From: Rhyzopertha dominica
Lineage: Eukaryota > Arthropoda > Insecta > Coleoptera > Bostrichidae
Direction: 5' to 3'
DNA: 64,000 nt
Assembly: GCA_025024175.1 (NCBI GenBank)
Contig: QCXZ01000001.1
Location: 2,232,001-2,296,000, forward strand
Position 1 is the first letter of the stretch; every line of letters begins with the position of its first letter. The notes under the pieces are model-generated. The model saw nothing but the letters and a program-made list of their open reading frames with translations. It made no database searches and was not told the origin of the DNA. Positions 24,481-37,109 of the stretch are shown here, piece after piece. The position numbers and the translations under genes were made by a program.

Positions 24481-25508
24481 TTCTTCGCCAAAGGGCTTCT
24501 TTAATATCCTCAACATTTACGAAATAGAAAGTTTATTCCGCAAACAAAACTTATTACAAATTCTTTGCTCAATCGAATCTTTATTCGAGACATTGTGAAA
24601 ACTCTCTTTCTTGTGTATTTTGACCAGGGCATATGTTTATTTTTATTTTACTTTCTTATGTTTACAGAAACACCAGTAGTAGTAGTAGCAATTGAATGTA
24701 TTGAATTTAAATTCTGCATAGACATTAAGGACAGTACTACCAACCTACAAAAAAGTAAATGCATGCTTTGTCGTCTTATAAAAAAGAAAAATGTATTGTC
24801 GGTATGTTCCTTTCGAAAAATTAGTTATTTGTTTAATAAAGACAATTAGTATGATTATATTTCAATTTTTTCGAAAACATTACATAATTGAATTAGGAAT
24901 TTTGTTCAGAATTTTATGATCACTCTGTATTGTGGACATGCAATAAGGAATTAGTTTTCTCCGTTACCTTATTTTCTTACTGCTTTATATACCAATTACC
25001 CTATATGGAAATTATTATGTCATTGTTTAGTGTTTATCATTGGCAGTAATATGTACGTCATTACTAAAAACTATAAAGCGAACCGTAGCGTCCGTTCAAG
25101 ATCGTGTAAGTTACTCTTCATAATTTGATAGCACTATAGGGATCCTAGGCATTAAAAAAATCTACGACATCATTCTTGTTCTTTTTGTATTTAACATTAG
25201 ATGTACGGGAAAAGAACTGCCATCCCCACTTTCGTCCTAAAATAACTTCAACAGAGGAAGGAAATGATGTCAACACGTTGTTGTCTAACTGTTTTGTAGT
25301 GGACATCATTAATGCTCCTTTAACTATTCAGATGTGACAGCGGAAGTCGATAATGTTCTGTTTCCATACAGCGAGTTTTTTTTGGTTAAATTGTAATCAA
25401 CTAAACGAACAACGAACAGTTTTGTCTAGCTATATAGTCAATGGATTCTGTAACTTAGCACTTGCAGCATTCGCTAACTTCATATGGTTAATTTTTCTTA
25501 CAAATAAT
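24481..25508. other. A/T-rich intergenic DNA
   Basis: A 94-codon + frame at 24565-24849 has no recognisable family. Otherwise nothing seen. Confidence 0.4.
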
Positions 25509-25895
25509 AGACCTCCCGAGAAAGTCTTGGGTCAGCCTAAATCGCCTTCGTACCGTTCGTGGGAAATGCAACTTTTTTCTTAATAAGTGGGATCAATCTA
25601 CCAACCCTTCTTGCGAATGTGAGACTCCCTCCAAACAATTGAACATATGGTTAACAGATGCCCCCGTACAACATGGTTTTGCGTCTATCCATCGTATTGA
25701 TGAAGGTGTTGATCTCTTTTCTACGGCGTTTCTTCAATACTCTATCCAGAATAGTTACATACATGTGTGTATCTGTGCTGGATAGAGCGCAAGATACCTC
25801 TTATCGTTTAATGAAGAGATTTTTTTCTTTTAACGACCGTAGTCACATTAAATTAACTATACTGTGTAATGTATTAATGATCTTCATAAGAATGT
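25509..25895 (+). mobile_element. Non-LTR retrotransposon (LINE), copy C, 5'-truncated
   Basis: Begins within the C-terminal cysteine-rich tail (DNA matching copy A from about 1247) and runs through the shared 3' UTR to about 25890, where it meets an ATATAT-rich flank. Several indels break the frame. It is a typical short 5'-truncated insertion of the same family as 119-1686 and 18265-19715. Confidence 0.85.
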
Positions 25896-26495
25896 ATATA
25901 CATATATATTTATGTTGTTGTACGTGTCCCCAATACTCTGCTTGCATTTGGTGGTACCTGGATATACCAGTAAATTTAGATTAATTTTTGTGATTGTATT
26001 CATATCTGTAAAGTAAACCGCTTAGTGGGCAATAGTTGATGTCGAACGTGTACTATAGACCTGGCAATTATCTTGGCGGATAATGTACTACGCTTGACTG
26101 AAGAAACAATTTCTGCAGCTGTGCCATCAGCAGCTCCTGTGTGAACCTGCCCTGTACTCGGATTTACCGTTGCTACCAAGCATTCTTCGTAGACACGATA
26201 TGAAAAACAGTCCTACTAGACGAGAGAGCAGAGTCTTAGAAATATCAATTCATATTAGTGCATGCTACGTACATTTTTTAAAAATTATTTGTGCTTAACT
26301 TACTACATCTCTTTGTTCTATTCCCAAGTTGGAATTCTTCGTGTAATAGTTACATTTCAATTTATGTTAGATAGACGGAAATATCTTTTTCAATTACAGC
26401 TAATGAACATTAAAAATTCAAAAAAGCTGATTCTTCTACAAAGACTTCTTTATTAGCTATAATCAGTTATTACTGTATTGTAATAATAATAGTAT
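25896..26495. other. A/T-rich intergenic DNA
   Basis: Nothing recognised. Confidence 0.4.
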
Positions 26496-26499
26496 CGTT

Positions 26500-26850
26500 T
26501 CTTAAAATCCAAAATTGCGCCACAGTCGATTACAATATCCGGAGTGTTCTCGATATCATCTGCATAAAAACCATAATTTCCTTTCATTTCCGCGTTCGCC
26601 AAAGTAAAATACTTTTAGTCGTCCAACTCTGTTTTTGCACTTTCTAGCATTCCGTTGACAGCTTCTGTGGGCAAAACTCTTGGACAAGCTTTTTTTGGTA
26701 GGTTTATGCTAGGAATTTATTGTTCACAATCCTTAACCGTGCGATAAATAGTTCTGATGGAAGTATTTTGAATTTGAAATATGCCCACAATTTCCCTTTT
26801 GGAAGGTTGGCCAACTAACGTATAAATACTCTAACGGTCTAACGTATATC
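26500..26850 (-). mobile_element. Tc1/mariner-superfamily relic (YFTL family), N-terminal half
   Basis: The minus strand reads QPSKREIVGIFQIQNTS (helix-turn-helix), LPKKACPRVLPTEAV, then LDD, a stop where Glu is expected, and KYFTLANAEMKGNYGFYADD followed by IENTPDIV. This matches the MDDESYFTLS....GN..FY....TP..V block around the first catalytic Asp of a widespread insect transposase family. The C-terminal half is absent here. A complementary relic with a C-terminal piece lies at 39930-40410. Confidence 0.65.
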
Positions 26851-28488
26851 TATTTTATAAGACATGTTAAAGTAATTACAAATCAAACCAGTACAGATGT
26901 CACAAGTATATACATTTGTTATTGCTTTGTATCAATGGTAATACGATAATGCTAATGCAATTCGAAAAACATTTTTGTGAAAACTATTGTTACATACGAT
27001 ATTATCTATCGGTTCATCTAATCAAAGTTGATTTTGCTAAATTCTTATTCGAAGATCAGGAAGACATCCTTTCTGTTTTGTATATTAGTTACAATTTTAA
27101 GTAATCACAAAACTGCGGTTACTTCTAAAGCACAACATGCTTGTTCCATTCAGTAGGTAAATTTCTTGAAAATGTATATCAATGCTTGAAGTACAGTTTA
27201 AGGAAAGCTTAGGCTTTCTAGATAATATATTTAAGTACTCGAAACCCACGAAAGATGGGCTTAAACTTTATAGTTATTTCTAGGTGCTGTTAACTTACAA
27301 TACATCTATTATAAATTCCATCAAAATTCAGCTACTCTATGTAAAAATGGTGAATTCTTAATCATTTTGACTTACTCAAATGCGAAATAACAAACAACAA
27401 ATCATGTTTTTATGAATAGAGGCTTCATCTACAAAATTAAAAAGTTTACAAATTTTCTAGTATAACAGCACCAGCAATACAATATCTACCTGCTCTTCGT
27501 CAATACCTTTTATTTACTTGGCATGCAAAGTGGCGTCAAAGCACTAGCCTTTCATTATCATTTGCTTAAACAGTAACAAGGCTTTTAGGGTTAAAAGCAA
27601 AAGAAAATGCTTTTCTGATGTGGTGGAAATTTAAACCAAGCTTGCTTGAACGAAATGCATTGCATTGTTTTTTACTTGTTAAAGGTCTAAAGAGTTGGCC
27701 ACACCTGAACGATTTCTTTTCAGTCAAAATCAGGTTTCTAACATTGTGAACGACAATACACAACATACTTAATCGCATCAGGAATAGGTACGCAAAATTC
27801 GTAATAAGTTTCAATTCGTGTATGTATATGGGAGTGAACGACAAACAGGTCAGGTGCTGCAGTTATATTAATTACATACAATTAAAGTATATTTGATTAA
27901 CAAGATTCTTATTCCCCATTATGACGGATTATTCTTGCGGGTTTCCTATCGCCACGGAAAACTGTAATGATTACGTGGCATACTACATCCTTGTTTGCTA
28001 CTACGTATAAAGCATGGAATTTTCCGCTACTGCGTTTGTTTTATTTGGCAGAGTTTATACAAAAAAAAGGCTAGTATATGAAGGATTGGTCCCTGGATAA
28101 AGTGCCGTAGTGGTAAATAATAAATAAGGAGGTATGGAGGTGAGGTACGCGGTCTTGCGTTACCTGTATATTTCGTAGCAGATTGGATTTTGTGAAACGT
28201 AGAGATGGGCACGGCATCGTCATTTAACCTTCATAGCCTAGTTAGTTTACGTCATGAGGCTGGTTTAGTCAGAGCTTAATATTTACCTTCTTTTTCTATA
28301 AAACAATATTAGATGTTTTATGAATTTCATCCCTTAGTAATTATTATTGTATTTGAAACTAGCATTCCAGCTTTACAACGAAATAGCATATTATATATAA
28401 GTGTTTAAATTAATATATGTGCTCATGGTTGCTCTAGCTTTTGACTACAAGGTACTGGTACGGTTTAAAATAGTGCCACAGATGTTTT
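26851..28488. other. A/T-rich intergenic DNA
   Basis: A 92-codon minus frame (27566-27844) and others have no known family. No RNA gene or repeat recognised. Confidence 0.4.
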
Positions 28489-28489
28489 A

Positions 28490-30330
28490 ATGATAGTTAA
28501 ATGGAGTTGCACACCTAATATAAATAACCACACTACCCTTCACAATATTAAGCGATAAACGGTTTTGGTTACACCATTCTACAAATGCACTAATGCTGTC
28601 CTGAAGATTTTTACAGTCCTCAGCCGAGTTTATCTCCATGTAAATCTCAAATCGTCGGCAAACATGAGACAGTCAGTAGTGAAACAGTCAGTCACATCAT
28701 TTATAAATAATGAAAACAACAATGGGCCTATATTCGATCCCTGGGGGACTCAAGAGAAAAGCGAAAATTAAAAAAATGCCTATACCTTACAAAGTTAACT
28801 CCATTCGTAAGGTACGAGCGAAACAAATTTCTGCAGTGAGTTTGATAGACCGAAACGATGCAACTTGTCAAGAAGAATGCTGTGTTCTATCTTGTCAAAG
28901 GCCTTTTAAAAATCAGTGTAAATTACTTGTTGCATAGTGTCCAAGGATTCCAGTACGTATTGTGAAAAGCTGGCTAAACTGGTAATTGTAGATCTTTTTT
29001 TCGTAGAAACCGTGCTGATTAAGAGCGATGAAGAACTTTACAGATGAGAGTTAAAAATTGTAAAGAGCAGTTTCAGATATCTTGGCAAAGTTGCGTAATA
29101 AAGATATGGGTCTATAATTCTCGGCTTGTTTAAATATGGGGTACACGCAGGCTTTTTTTTCCCAAACCTTTTTTTATTTTTGACAAGAAATAGATTTAGC
29201 TCAAAATCGACGTACAGATGTATTTTGAACTGCAGATGTCAAAAATGTGCTCTAAAATGAGCTAGGACTGCGGGCGGCCTAACTAAGGACACTTTCCGAG
29301 CGAACCGTTGTAGCTAGCGACCAACTGAGACCATTCCGAAACTAAGGAGGTCCAAATTAGTAAGTATACTTATATTGCGAAAAAAATTTAAGGTCAAAAA
29401 AGAACAAAGGGGTTGTTAGCCTTGGATGTTTTGTGATTTTTGACAAAAAGTAGATTTAGCTCAAAATCAACGCACAGATGTATTTTGAACTGCAGAATTC
29501 AAAAATGTGTTCTAAAATGGGCTAGGACTGCGGGCGGCCTTAATTAGTACAGTTTCCGAGCGAACCGTTGTAGCTAGCGACCAACTGAGACCATTCCGAA
29601 ATTCAGGAGGTCCAAATCAGTAAGTATACTTATATTCAGCTGAATCGGACATCACCAAATCCTCTGTTATGTGTGGTATATTTATAATAATTTGAGAATA
29701 AATAACATTATTCTCACTCAAAGTATCCAAAGATGAAGAAGCGTCAAAAACTGATCCAAAGTAATCACCGAAAGCATTGACAATAGTATCCGGTGAAGAT
29801 AAATCTGTGTCCTCATAGTGCATAAAACCAGGATTTCTTGAATTTCTTTTTTGTTTTCTATAAACGCCCAGAATTGCTTAAAATCCTGAACAATCTTCTC
29901 TTCAGCTTTCCTCGCGTTATTTTTGTAGGCAATATCAATGAGATTCTTGCAGTGGATCTGCAGTACAGTAATATTGTGTTTTAAACTTTTGAAAACGTTT
30001 GTAGAACTTAGTTTTAACGCGAAGCATTTGATTATCTGTTAATCAAACCAGGGCGGAAAGTGACGACCCACATTTGGTCTAAAACTGAATTCAGGAACAG
30101 TGGAATCAAAAATTTCGTATAATTCCTTGCAGAACAATCTGCATGCTTCATCAGTGTTGGTGCACGTATCCAAAGCTTGCCAGCTAGATGACGAAAGCAT
30201 CTCATACTGCAAAACAGAGTTAGCGTTCTTGAAATTATATTGTGTATTAAGATTATTCATCGGAAACTGTTCATATCTTGATATAAGAAAGGATGACGTA
30301 CGTCCTCATTAACCAGTGGAAAATCAGATT
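28490..30330 (-). mobile_element. Third LINE family (jockey-like), degenerate and interrupted
   Basis: Reading leftward on the minus strand, the pre-RT linker comes first: WFD near 30050, then NAFGDYFGSVF at about 29760. After an interruption at 29150-29640 the RT follows. It reads YPIFKQAENYRPISLLRNFA (about 29085-29150), NQHGFYEKK, IYTDF.KAFDKIEHSILL (about 28880-28930), VPQGSNIGPLLFSLFINDV (about 28690-28750) and the catalytic FADDL (about 28650). Stops and shifts are frequent, including a stop just before VPQG. The interruption is a 260-bp-period tandem repeat that replaces part of the linker and RT start. Inactive. Confidence 0.82.
29175..29636. repeat. Two-copy tandem repeat, 260-bp period
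   Basis: Segments 29175-29376 and 29435-29636 are near-identical (for example CGAACCGTTGTAGCTAGCGA in both) and offset by exactly 260 bp. They sit inside the LINE at 28490-30330. Nature unknown: fragment of a satellite, or a terminally repeated small element. Confidence 0.85.
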
Positions 30331-33200
30331 GTAAACTCAGAAAAATTATTTGAAGATGCGTTTGCCGCATTAATATCTAATAATAACTAAAGTATTAAAT
30401 TTATTTATATGTAGATAGTTGTCCAATAAAGGTCATATCGTGGAAACGTAGATCAAGGGTAATCCTAAAAGGTTNGTGCTGATATTGGCCTTGTTTATAC
30501 ATTCAGTATAGGTACTGGATGCGTGACTCACNTTACTATTGTACGATAGAAAGGGCGAGGTCCGTCATCATAGTGACGGCATGTGTTGGTTGACGTTCAC
30601 CTGTCCAGATACTATGATCGTTCGGTTCTTCGCCCACCTCTAACGTAAAACATTCCTTGTCTGACGGACTCTATGTCGACGTTGCCAAATATATGGATGA
30701 TATTTCCTCTTTATTACTAATAAAGAGCAGATTGCACCATTCTTGTAATATCGATATCTATTAGTTCATTTTGAAACTGAAATTTTATGTTGTTACTTGA
30801 TATGCATATGTGAAATTATTTAAATTTTTACTAATTTCCTTTTTCTGTAAAATTGATGTACTCTCCATTGACTGTCCGGTACTAATGGAGAAAGGACACC
30901 ATTTTTTCGGGGAACCTGTGAAGATCGCACAAGCATAAAATATTGATGTAATGTGTATGTAATGTATTTATTAACAAGATACAATGCCATTAAAATACAT
31001 GTTTATGCTGCGCTGTCTGCACCGCAACCAACTGCAGATAGATCTATAGATAGATAGCTCATTAGTTACAATGCCAAATCAACAGAACAATCAAATTTGA
31101 ACATGTGTACTAAGTATTATGATATACAATGTATGATGACTATTTTTACAATGATAGTTGAGTCTCTAGATATNTTCTGATTCAACAAAAACTGTGTTGT
31201 AAAAACAACGTTTTGATTGTCTTTCGAAAGAATTTGTTGTGAATTCACGTACTCGGGCGAAAGATGATTATAGAATTTCATGCACCAGTAATTATGGGTT
31301 TGCTGGGATCTTGCCAGGCGATTGTAGGGTATTCTTATGTCTTCATGGTTTCTGGTGTTGTATTAGGAGTGGTCTTCTGGAAGGTTTCTTTGTATTAATG
31401 AACGTGTTCCAAAGGCCAAAAAGATAAATCCAATGTCACGAACTTACACAATAATAATAATACTCTGCGCTAGTCAATGTGAAACAAGTTGTTAACTCGA
31501 AGTTAAAACCACACTACTGGCACCCGCGCTTCACATGGGTTGATCTAACTCCACACCACGGTTATGCGCTTGCGTTTCGAAATGCGTTGCCAGTTGAATG
31601 CTGTGCTGTGGGTTTACAATATAGCTATGGGTATATACACAGTATACAACACTGGTTGAAGTGCTGAGTTAGATTGTGGGTCAAATAAATAAATATATAT
31701 ATGTATATGAAGTGAGTGCTTTAAATATATGTGGCCGATTAAAAAGGTGGTGATTTCCAGAGATTGGTGAAACTTAATCAGGACTTTAAATAGGAACTTG
31801 AAATAAGCACAACTGGGACAGAAAGTGTGTAAAGAAGCCTTTAATTGGTGCCAGAAAAGTTGGATTTACTTGGTGTGAAGTGGGACACAATTAAAAGTGG
31901 AACTTTTCAAAAGTATTGAGTACAGGATTTGAAATCTTTGAGGTTGTTTACGCTTCCAAGTGTTTTGTATCAAGATCGAAGGACAAATTGATGGTACCAG
32001 GGTCAAGAAAGATCGAACGGAGGATGTAGGAGGTATTTTGTTTACAACTCTTAATTTCTGCTTCTGTTTAATGCTCTTCTACCCCAGGACCCAAGCTATT
32101 CTAGTTGTAAATAGCTCTCTGGATTAAAGCTTTTCCGTACCATCGAAAGTAGAAGTACAGAACTACGTTCTCCTGTGGTACGCGAAAATAGCGCTCATGT
32201 CATCAGCTATAAGGCTGTTGCCGGTTGCCGGTCTACGCAGCGGTTATTTTAAAATATGCCATAGTTTATTGGGTTTACTCTGTGGCGTTACGTTCTCTAT
32301 TTCAAACTTAACCCACCGAATGGCTGCTGCTTGTTTGGGATTAAAAGGACTCATTAAAACATGTACTTATCGGTATTATCTGAGAAACTGTTTACCGAGT
32401 AGATTATACGGAAGTGACGTAAACATTACTTTTATATGAAAAGTTAACGGCCTTGCAAGACCTAAATTGTTGGAACGTGCTGGAACCATCTTCTGTATTG
32501 ATGTGGTTCATAGAATTTTCGAAGATAAGTAATGCCCATATTTAGCAAAAGATAAGGATGCTAATTTAATATTGCACGTATCACAGAACCTGTTTCTTCA
32601 ACAAATCGAAGTCTGAATGTATATAGCGATAATTGTATGCTAATGTTACTTACTAAACAGATTTGTCTAAAGCTCTGACATGACCACTGCTATTTTGTAA
32701 TGGTACTACTTTCGGTACTTTACATGTAAAATGTCAGTTCACTGTTCTTTTTGGGAACGATGAAACCCGATTTCAGCAGTGAGCTAAAAGGTTATGCTGT
32801 ATGTGTACCGACTCGATCATAGTACAGCGAGTAATCGCTCCATTCGATACAGCGTTCAGTTAAACATTACATAAAAGTTACTGTCTTGCTTGATGTATTT
32901 TCTCAGATTAGAAAGGATATTTGAAAGTTTTGTTTCACAGAAGCTCCGAGCTACAGCCACATCGGTTTAACTTAACTTTCTATATTTTACTGTGATGTTG
33001 AATCAAAACGAGAGCACACCGCTACGGTGGTTCTAAAGCAGCGCAACCCTTGCACTGTCGAAGTGCAGGTGTGACGACCTGTTGGCGTTTTTGTTACATC
33101 CTGCAGATGTTACTGCTTGGACCGTTGGACGTTGGGGTTGGAGCGTAGGCTTTTAAAGAAAACAGTAGTTGTTAGTTGCAGTACCTACTTCGTTACGAAG
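30331..33200. other. Intergenic DNA
   Basis: No gene recognised. N bases at 30475, 30532 and 31174. An 80-codon + frame at 32197-32439 has no family. A dispersed-repeat segment lies at 30998-31063. Confidence 0.35.
30998..31063 (+). repeat. Dispersed repeat, copy 1
   Basis: The run beginning CATGTTTATGCTGCGCTGTC, with GCACCGCAA and AGATAGATCTAT after it, recurs with modest divergence at 61366-61436 inside the formin. Family unknown. Confidence 0.5.
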
Positions 33201-33219
33201 TGTCTCAAATGATAGACGA

Positions 33220-33239
33220 ACAACCCTTTAAAGGGTTGT
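33220..33239. repeat. 20-bp perfect palindrome
   Basis: ACAACCCTTTAAAGGGTTGT reads the same on both strands. It lies in non-coding DNA with no obvious partner gene. Confidence 0.6.
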
Positions 33240-36200
33240 GGTGTTTATTCGTTTAATTATACCCGAAGTGAAGTTCGATACGGTTATATAGACGACCTGG
33301 ATCACTATCAGTTTAAATATGTGCCATTTGGTTTTAGTATCCACCCTACACGTAAAAAAACTACTGAAATTACTGAATATAATGTTATTTTCTATTCACT
33401 ATAAGAGATGCCTAAAAATATGTAATTTAAATTTAAATATTTGCCTTAGCAAAGAATCAAAGACGAAACATAACATTCATTATCTCTTTCAAGCTCAAGT
33501 AATCTTAGATAGTGGTTGTGTTGTAGAAAACAAAAATGCCATGATTATTTCATTATTGCTAGGTACGTCTAGAACAACCGTAGCTTTTTAACATCGCGAT
33601 GTGGTACGGTTTCGTATAATTTAAATTATATATATATTTATCGTCTGTCTTTGTGATATACTGCGGTTAAACTCGCCTAGTTACTTGCACGGGCTTGGAT
33701 ACAGGGTTACTACACGCCTTCCATATGAGGCAACCTGTAGTGGGTGCTAAAAATGAAAGTTACATAAAAGCATGCCATGTGCCCCGATATCTGCTCCATA
33801 CGTATGAGCTTTTACTATCGTAGAAGCGCTACGAACTGATTTTATTGTTTTGTCGATTATATATTGTGCTTAAAATGGGAAAATCAGTTGTATGTGTAGG
33901 TACTGGTCCCTCCAAGTATTGAAAACATGAAAAACAACTAGTTTTGCTGTGCGTTTTTACGTAAGCCGTATCATGTCGCTCATATTAAAGACGTCTAATT
34001 CCGCTTAAATGCACACCAAATCGCACTAAATGCTACTGACGCTGCGTGACTGCGATGGCGTCATGCGACGTCAGTGGGAGGCATGTGGTTAGGAAGTTGT
34101 ATGAAAAAAATTGATTTGAAATGCATTCCTTATATGATTTAAGCAATGAGAGACCAGTCAATGATGCGAATCATTTATGGCGAAGTTTGCAGATTGACGA
34201 TTTTCTGTAACTAAAGCAAGCGACATTTTGTTTGGATCTTAGAGACATGATTCCCTTTCATCAACTCCAAATCTATACCCTGTAGTTTATAGTCATCATA
34301 AAAGGGTGGGAGCGTGTATTGGGGTGACTTCCAAGTTCCGCAAAATTAGCATGCAAAACAAACATGGCGTATAATCGCAAAACGTTCTCCCGCACGGGTA
34401 CGAACCACAAATATAGCGCGCGACTTTGTTGATTACCAAACTTTTTAACGCGATGACGTAGTAGTGATTCAATACCGCCGTGCGCCTCACATTTTGCGCA
34501 AACTCGCGACTACGCCGCTGGTTGCGTCACGTAACGAGTATTTTCGACTGTCTGCAGGTCATTTAGAGTTCAAAACTAAAGTTCCCTGGTACCCATTCTT
34601 TTATTTAACATTGCCAGTCCGACGTTTATTACCGTTAGCATTGAAATCGCTTGATAGTGCATAGATCTACCAGGCACCAGGAAACAAGCGACCGTCCAAG
34701 TAGGTCGCGTTTGAAATCTCAAATCTGTAATTCGACGTTGTTACCGGCCGCAATACCCAGGAGTTGGTACGCAGACGAGCTTAGTAACACGATGAAAAAC
34801 TATATTTCCCCTTTTTTAATTACCTCAACATACGTCTACTTCTAGTATTCTTTTAAATACAACTTATAACTCATTTCCATAATAATACAAAAAAATTTCT
34901 TCAGAATTCCTCGCAGTTCTCGGAAATCCTACAAAAATATCCAGCAGAATCTCATAAAAAAATTGTAACATCCTTGCTGAAAACCTAAAGGGTCACAAAG
35001 TTATTATATTTATCAGATTAAGAGTATTTGAATTCTACACCTTTTTTATCAAGGTCTGCTGCAATGGTAATGGCGATGTTAACATGGTAATAACCAGAAC
35101 ATAGGCACTTGCTCTGATTGTTCGCAATAATAGTAGTGTTTATGTTAACCTAAGATGGTAATGTTATTGCTCAGGGCGTCTTAATATCTCCATTAACATC
35201 CACCAATAAGAACCGATCCTGATTTGACGAGACGCATGCTCATTGGCTCGTTAAATGTCAAAAGTGTTACTAATGTCATTTTATATCAGCCTGATGTACT
35301 TCTACGTTTACCTCACAGCATTTGGCTGCAGCATATAGAAACTATCTTGGCCTTTGTACAGTATCTAATAACAACTTTAAATAACTACACCTTTTGGTGA
35401 AAAATTAAAAAATGCTGCTATTAACATTACATCATTTGTTGCTGCTTTTTCGAATTGAAACCCTCATAGTTTAGAGTGGATTGTCCTATCTAAATTTTCT
35501 TAAGGCGATTATGTAGATAATGAAAAAGGCTTTCAATGAAGTGTAACATGACCTCTTTGGATATGATGTTAAGTTTGCGTTACGCTTAAATGCCGTCCAA
35601 AATATTTCACATTATTGTTTTTCTTCAATTTGATCACTAAGCCCCTTTAGTTTTTTCTTCTTCTTAATAAATAAAAATACTTGTTTTACTACCTCAGTTA
35701 CTACATTTAGTTGTATAAGAACACACGAAGAGAAATGTTCTATACATTTTAAAAAGCTATCCGCTCTACTGTGCGTCAAGTTTTCTTTCGGCCGTTTTAT
35801 AAAGACGTGCGCTTAATCGTGATTGTTTGGCCATTGATTTTGAAAAAAAATGTACCAGAAAATTCTGCAGTACAAATTTTAGCCATCTCTTTAGCGAACA
35901 CCTACTACACCTGGAACACACAACTAAAGCGTGTGAAATATTTATGCTTTTTCTCGTATATGCAGAATCTTTTACTTCGATTTAGCAGACTATGCAATTA
36001 TATTTTCTTACAAGCAACCCATTTATATTGCATGGCAACGAATTAGCACACCATGCGACCGAACTTATTAATATTGGCCTTTAAGGAAGGCAAAATATAA
36101 TTTACCCAAACGTGTAATATAAAAGTACATAATATGTACATATATTTTATCTATAAACATATGTTACAATACTGCCAAAGTTCCAAGGAATCGAAATTTT

Positions 36201-37080
36201 TTTGTTGGAAATCGTTAGAAATCTGTGAAATATATTGCAAACTTTTTGAAAATCCTAGCAACTCTAAAACTTGGTAAACATTATTGTATTTTTTTCTTTT
36301 TTATTATTAGTGAACCACCCCGTTTGTCCATCCAATAAAATAGCCAATTATGTATATTTATCATACAAATAGATACCAATAGCGTATAAGCCCTGTGCTT
36401 ACGCAGTGCTGCTTAACGTACGTGCGAGCAGCTTTTGGCATTGAATACAATAACCCACAGTTCCGAGAACCTGTTTCAAGTGAGAACCTCCAAGACAAGC
36501 TGGAGGCAGAATGGCAAAGTTGTGTAACGCTGAATTTGTACATTAGGTTACGATTAATTTCCATAGCCTTGAAACGTTGTAACCCACACAGTTTTGGTGT
36601 ACATTGTCAGTCCAGTCAGAATAGTTTCCTTCGTTGAACTTTAGTAAACTATTGTTCCCTTTGATCCATCATTCGAAAGGATTTGCACATGCTTTTAAGT
36701 ACTGTAACCTTGCAGTGGCTTGACCTTGTATGAGATCAAATGCTACGGTGATAGTTCGTTTAATAATATTCTCATTTTTATCACTTGTAGCTGTAAATAA
36801 AGTGTCCTTAGAAAGACGTAAACCTTTTTCCAACATCTCTGGAATTTTCTCTTTTTAACGTTTTGGAGTAAATAAGATGCAACAAGACTTTTCTAAGTAT
36901 ACCACAGTCAACGAAACGAACGAAATAAAGTTATAGCTTATTGTAATCAACTTCTGTCACTAAACTGTACTGATATCTTGTGGTATATAGCATGTATACA
37001 AAAAAGCATGCATGACTTAGCTACGAATGAAAGCAGCTAATGTGGACGCTTACAGTTTTCTTGTTTTACCAGATTCTAAC
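33240..37080. other. Intergenic DNA / presumed 5' region of the CSRNP gene
   Basis: The 3' splice site at 37103 implies a non-coding or short first exon for the CSRNP gene somewhere upstream, but I cannot place it. A CpG-rich stretch at about 34440-34560, with near-palindromic GTTGCGTCACGTAAC (34520-34534), is one candidate promoter. Confidence 0.35.
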
Positions 37081-37083
37081 CAG

Positions 37084-37103
37084 TGTTTTTTTTTTAATTT
37101 CAG
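37084..37103 (+). promoter_or_regulatory. 3' splice site before the CSRNP coding exon
   Basis: A run of T followed by TTTAATTTCAG ends at 37103, six bases before the ATG. It is a strong polypyrimidine tract and acceptor, implying an upstream exon. Confidence 0.75.
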
Positions 37104-37109
37104 TTGAAA

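Noticed and set aside
28565..28937. Plus-strand frames of 68 and 75 codons as genes
   Set aside because: They are antisense to the LINE reverse transcriptase.
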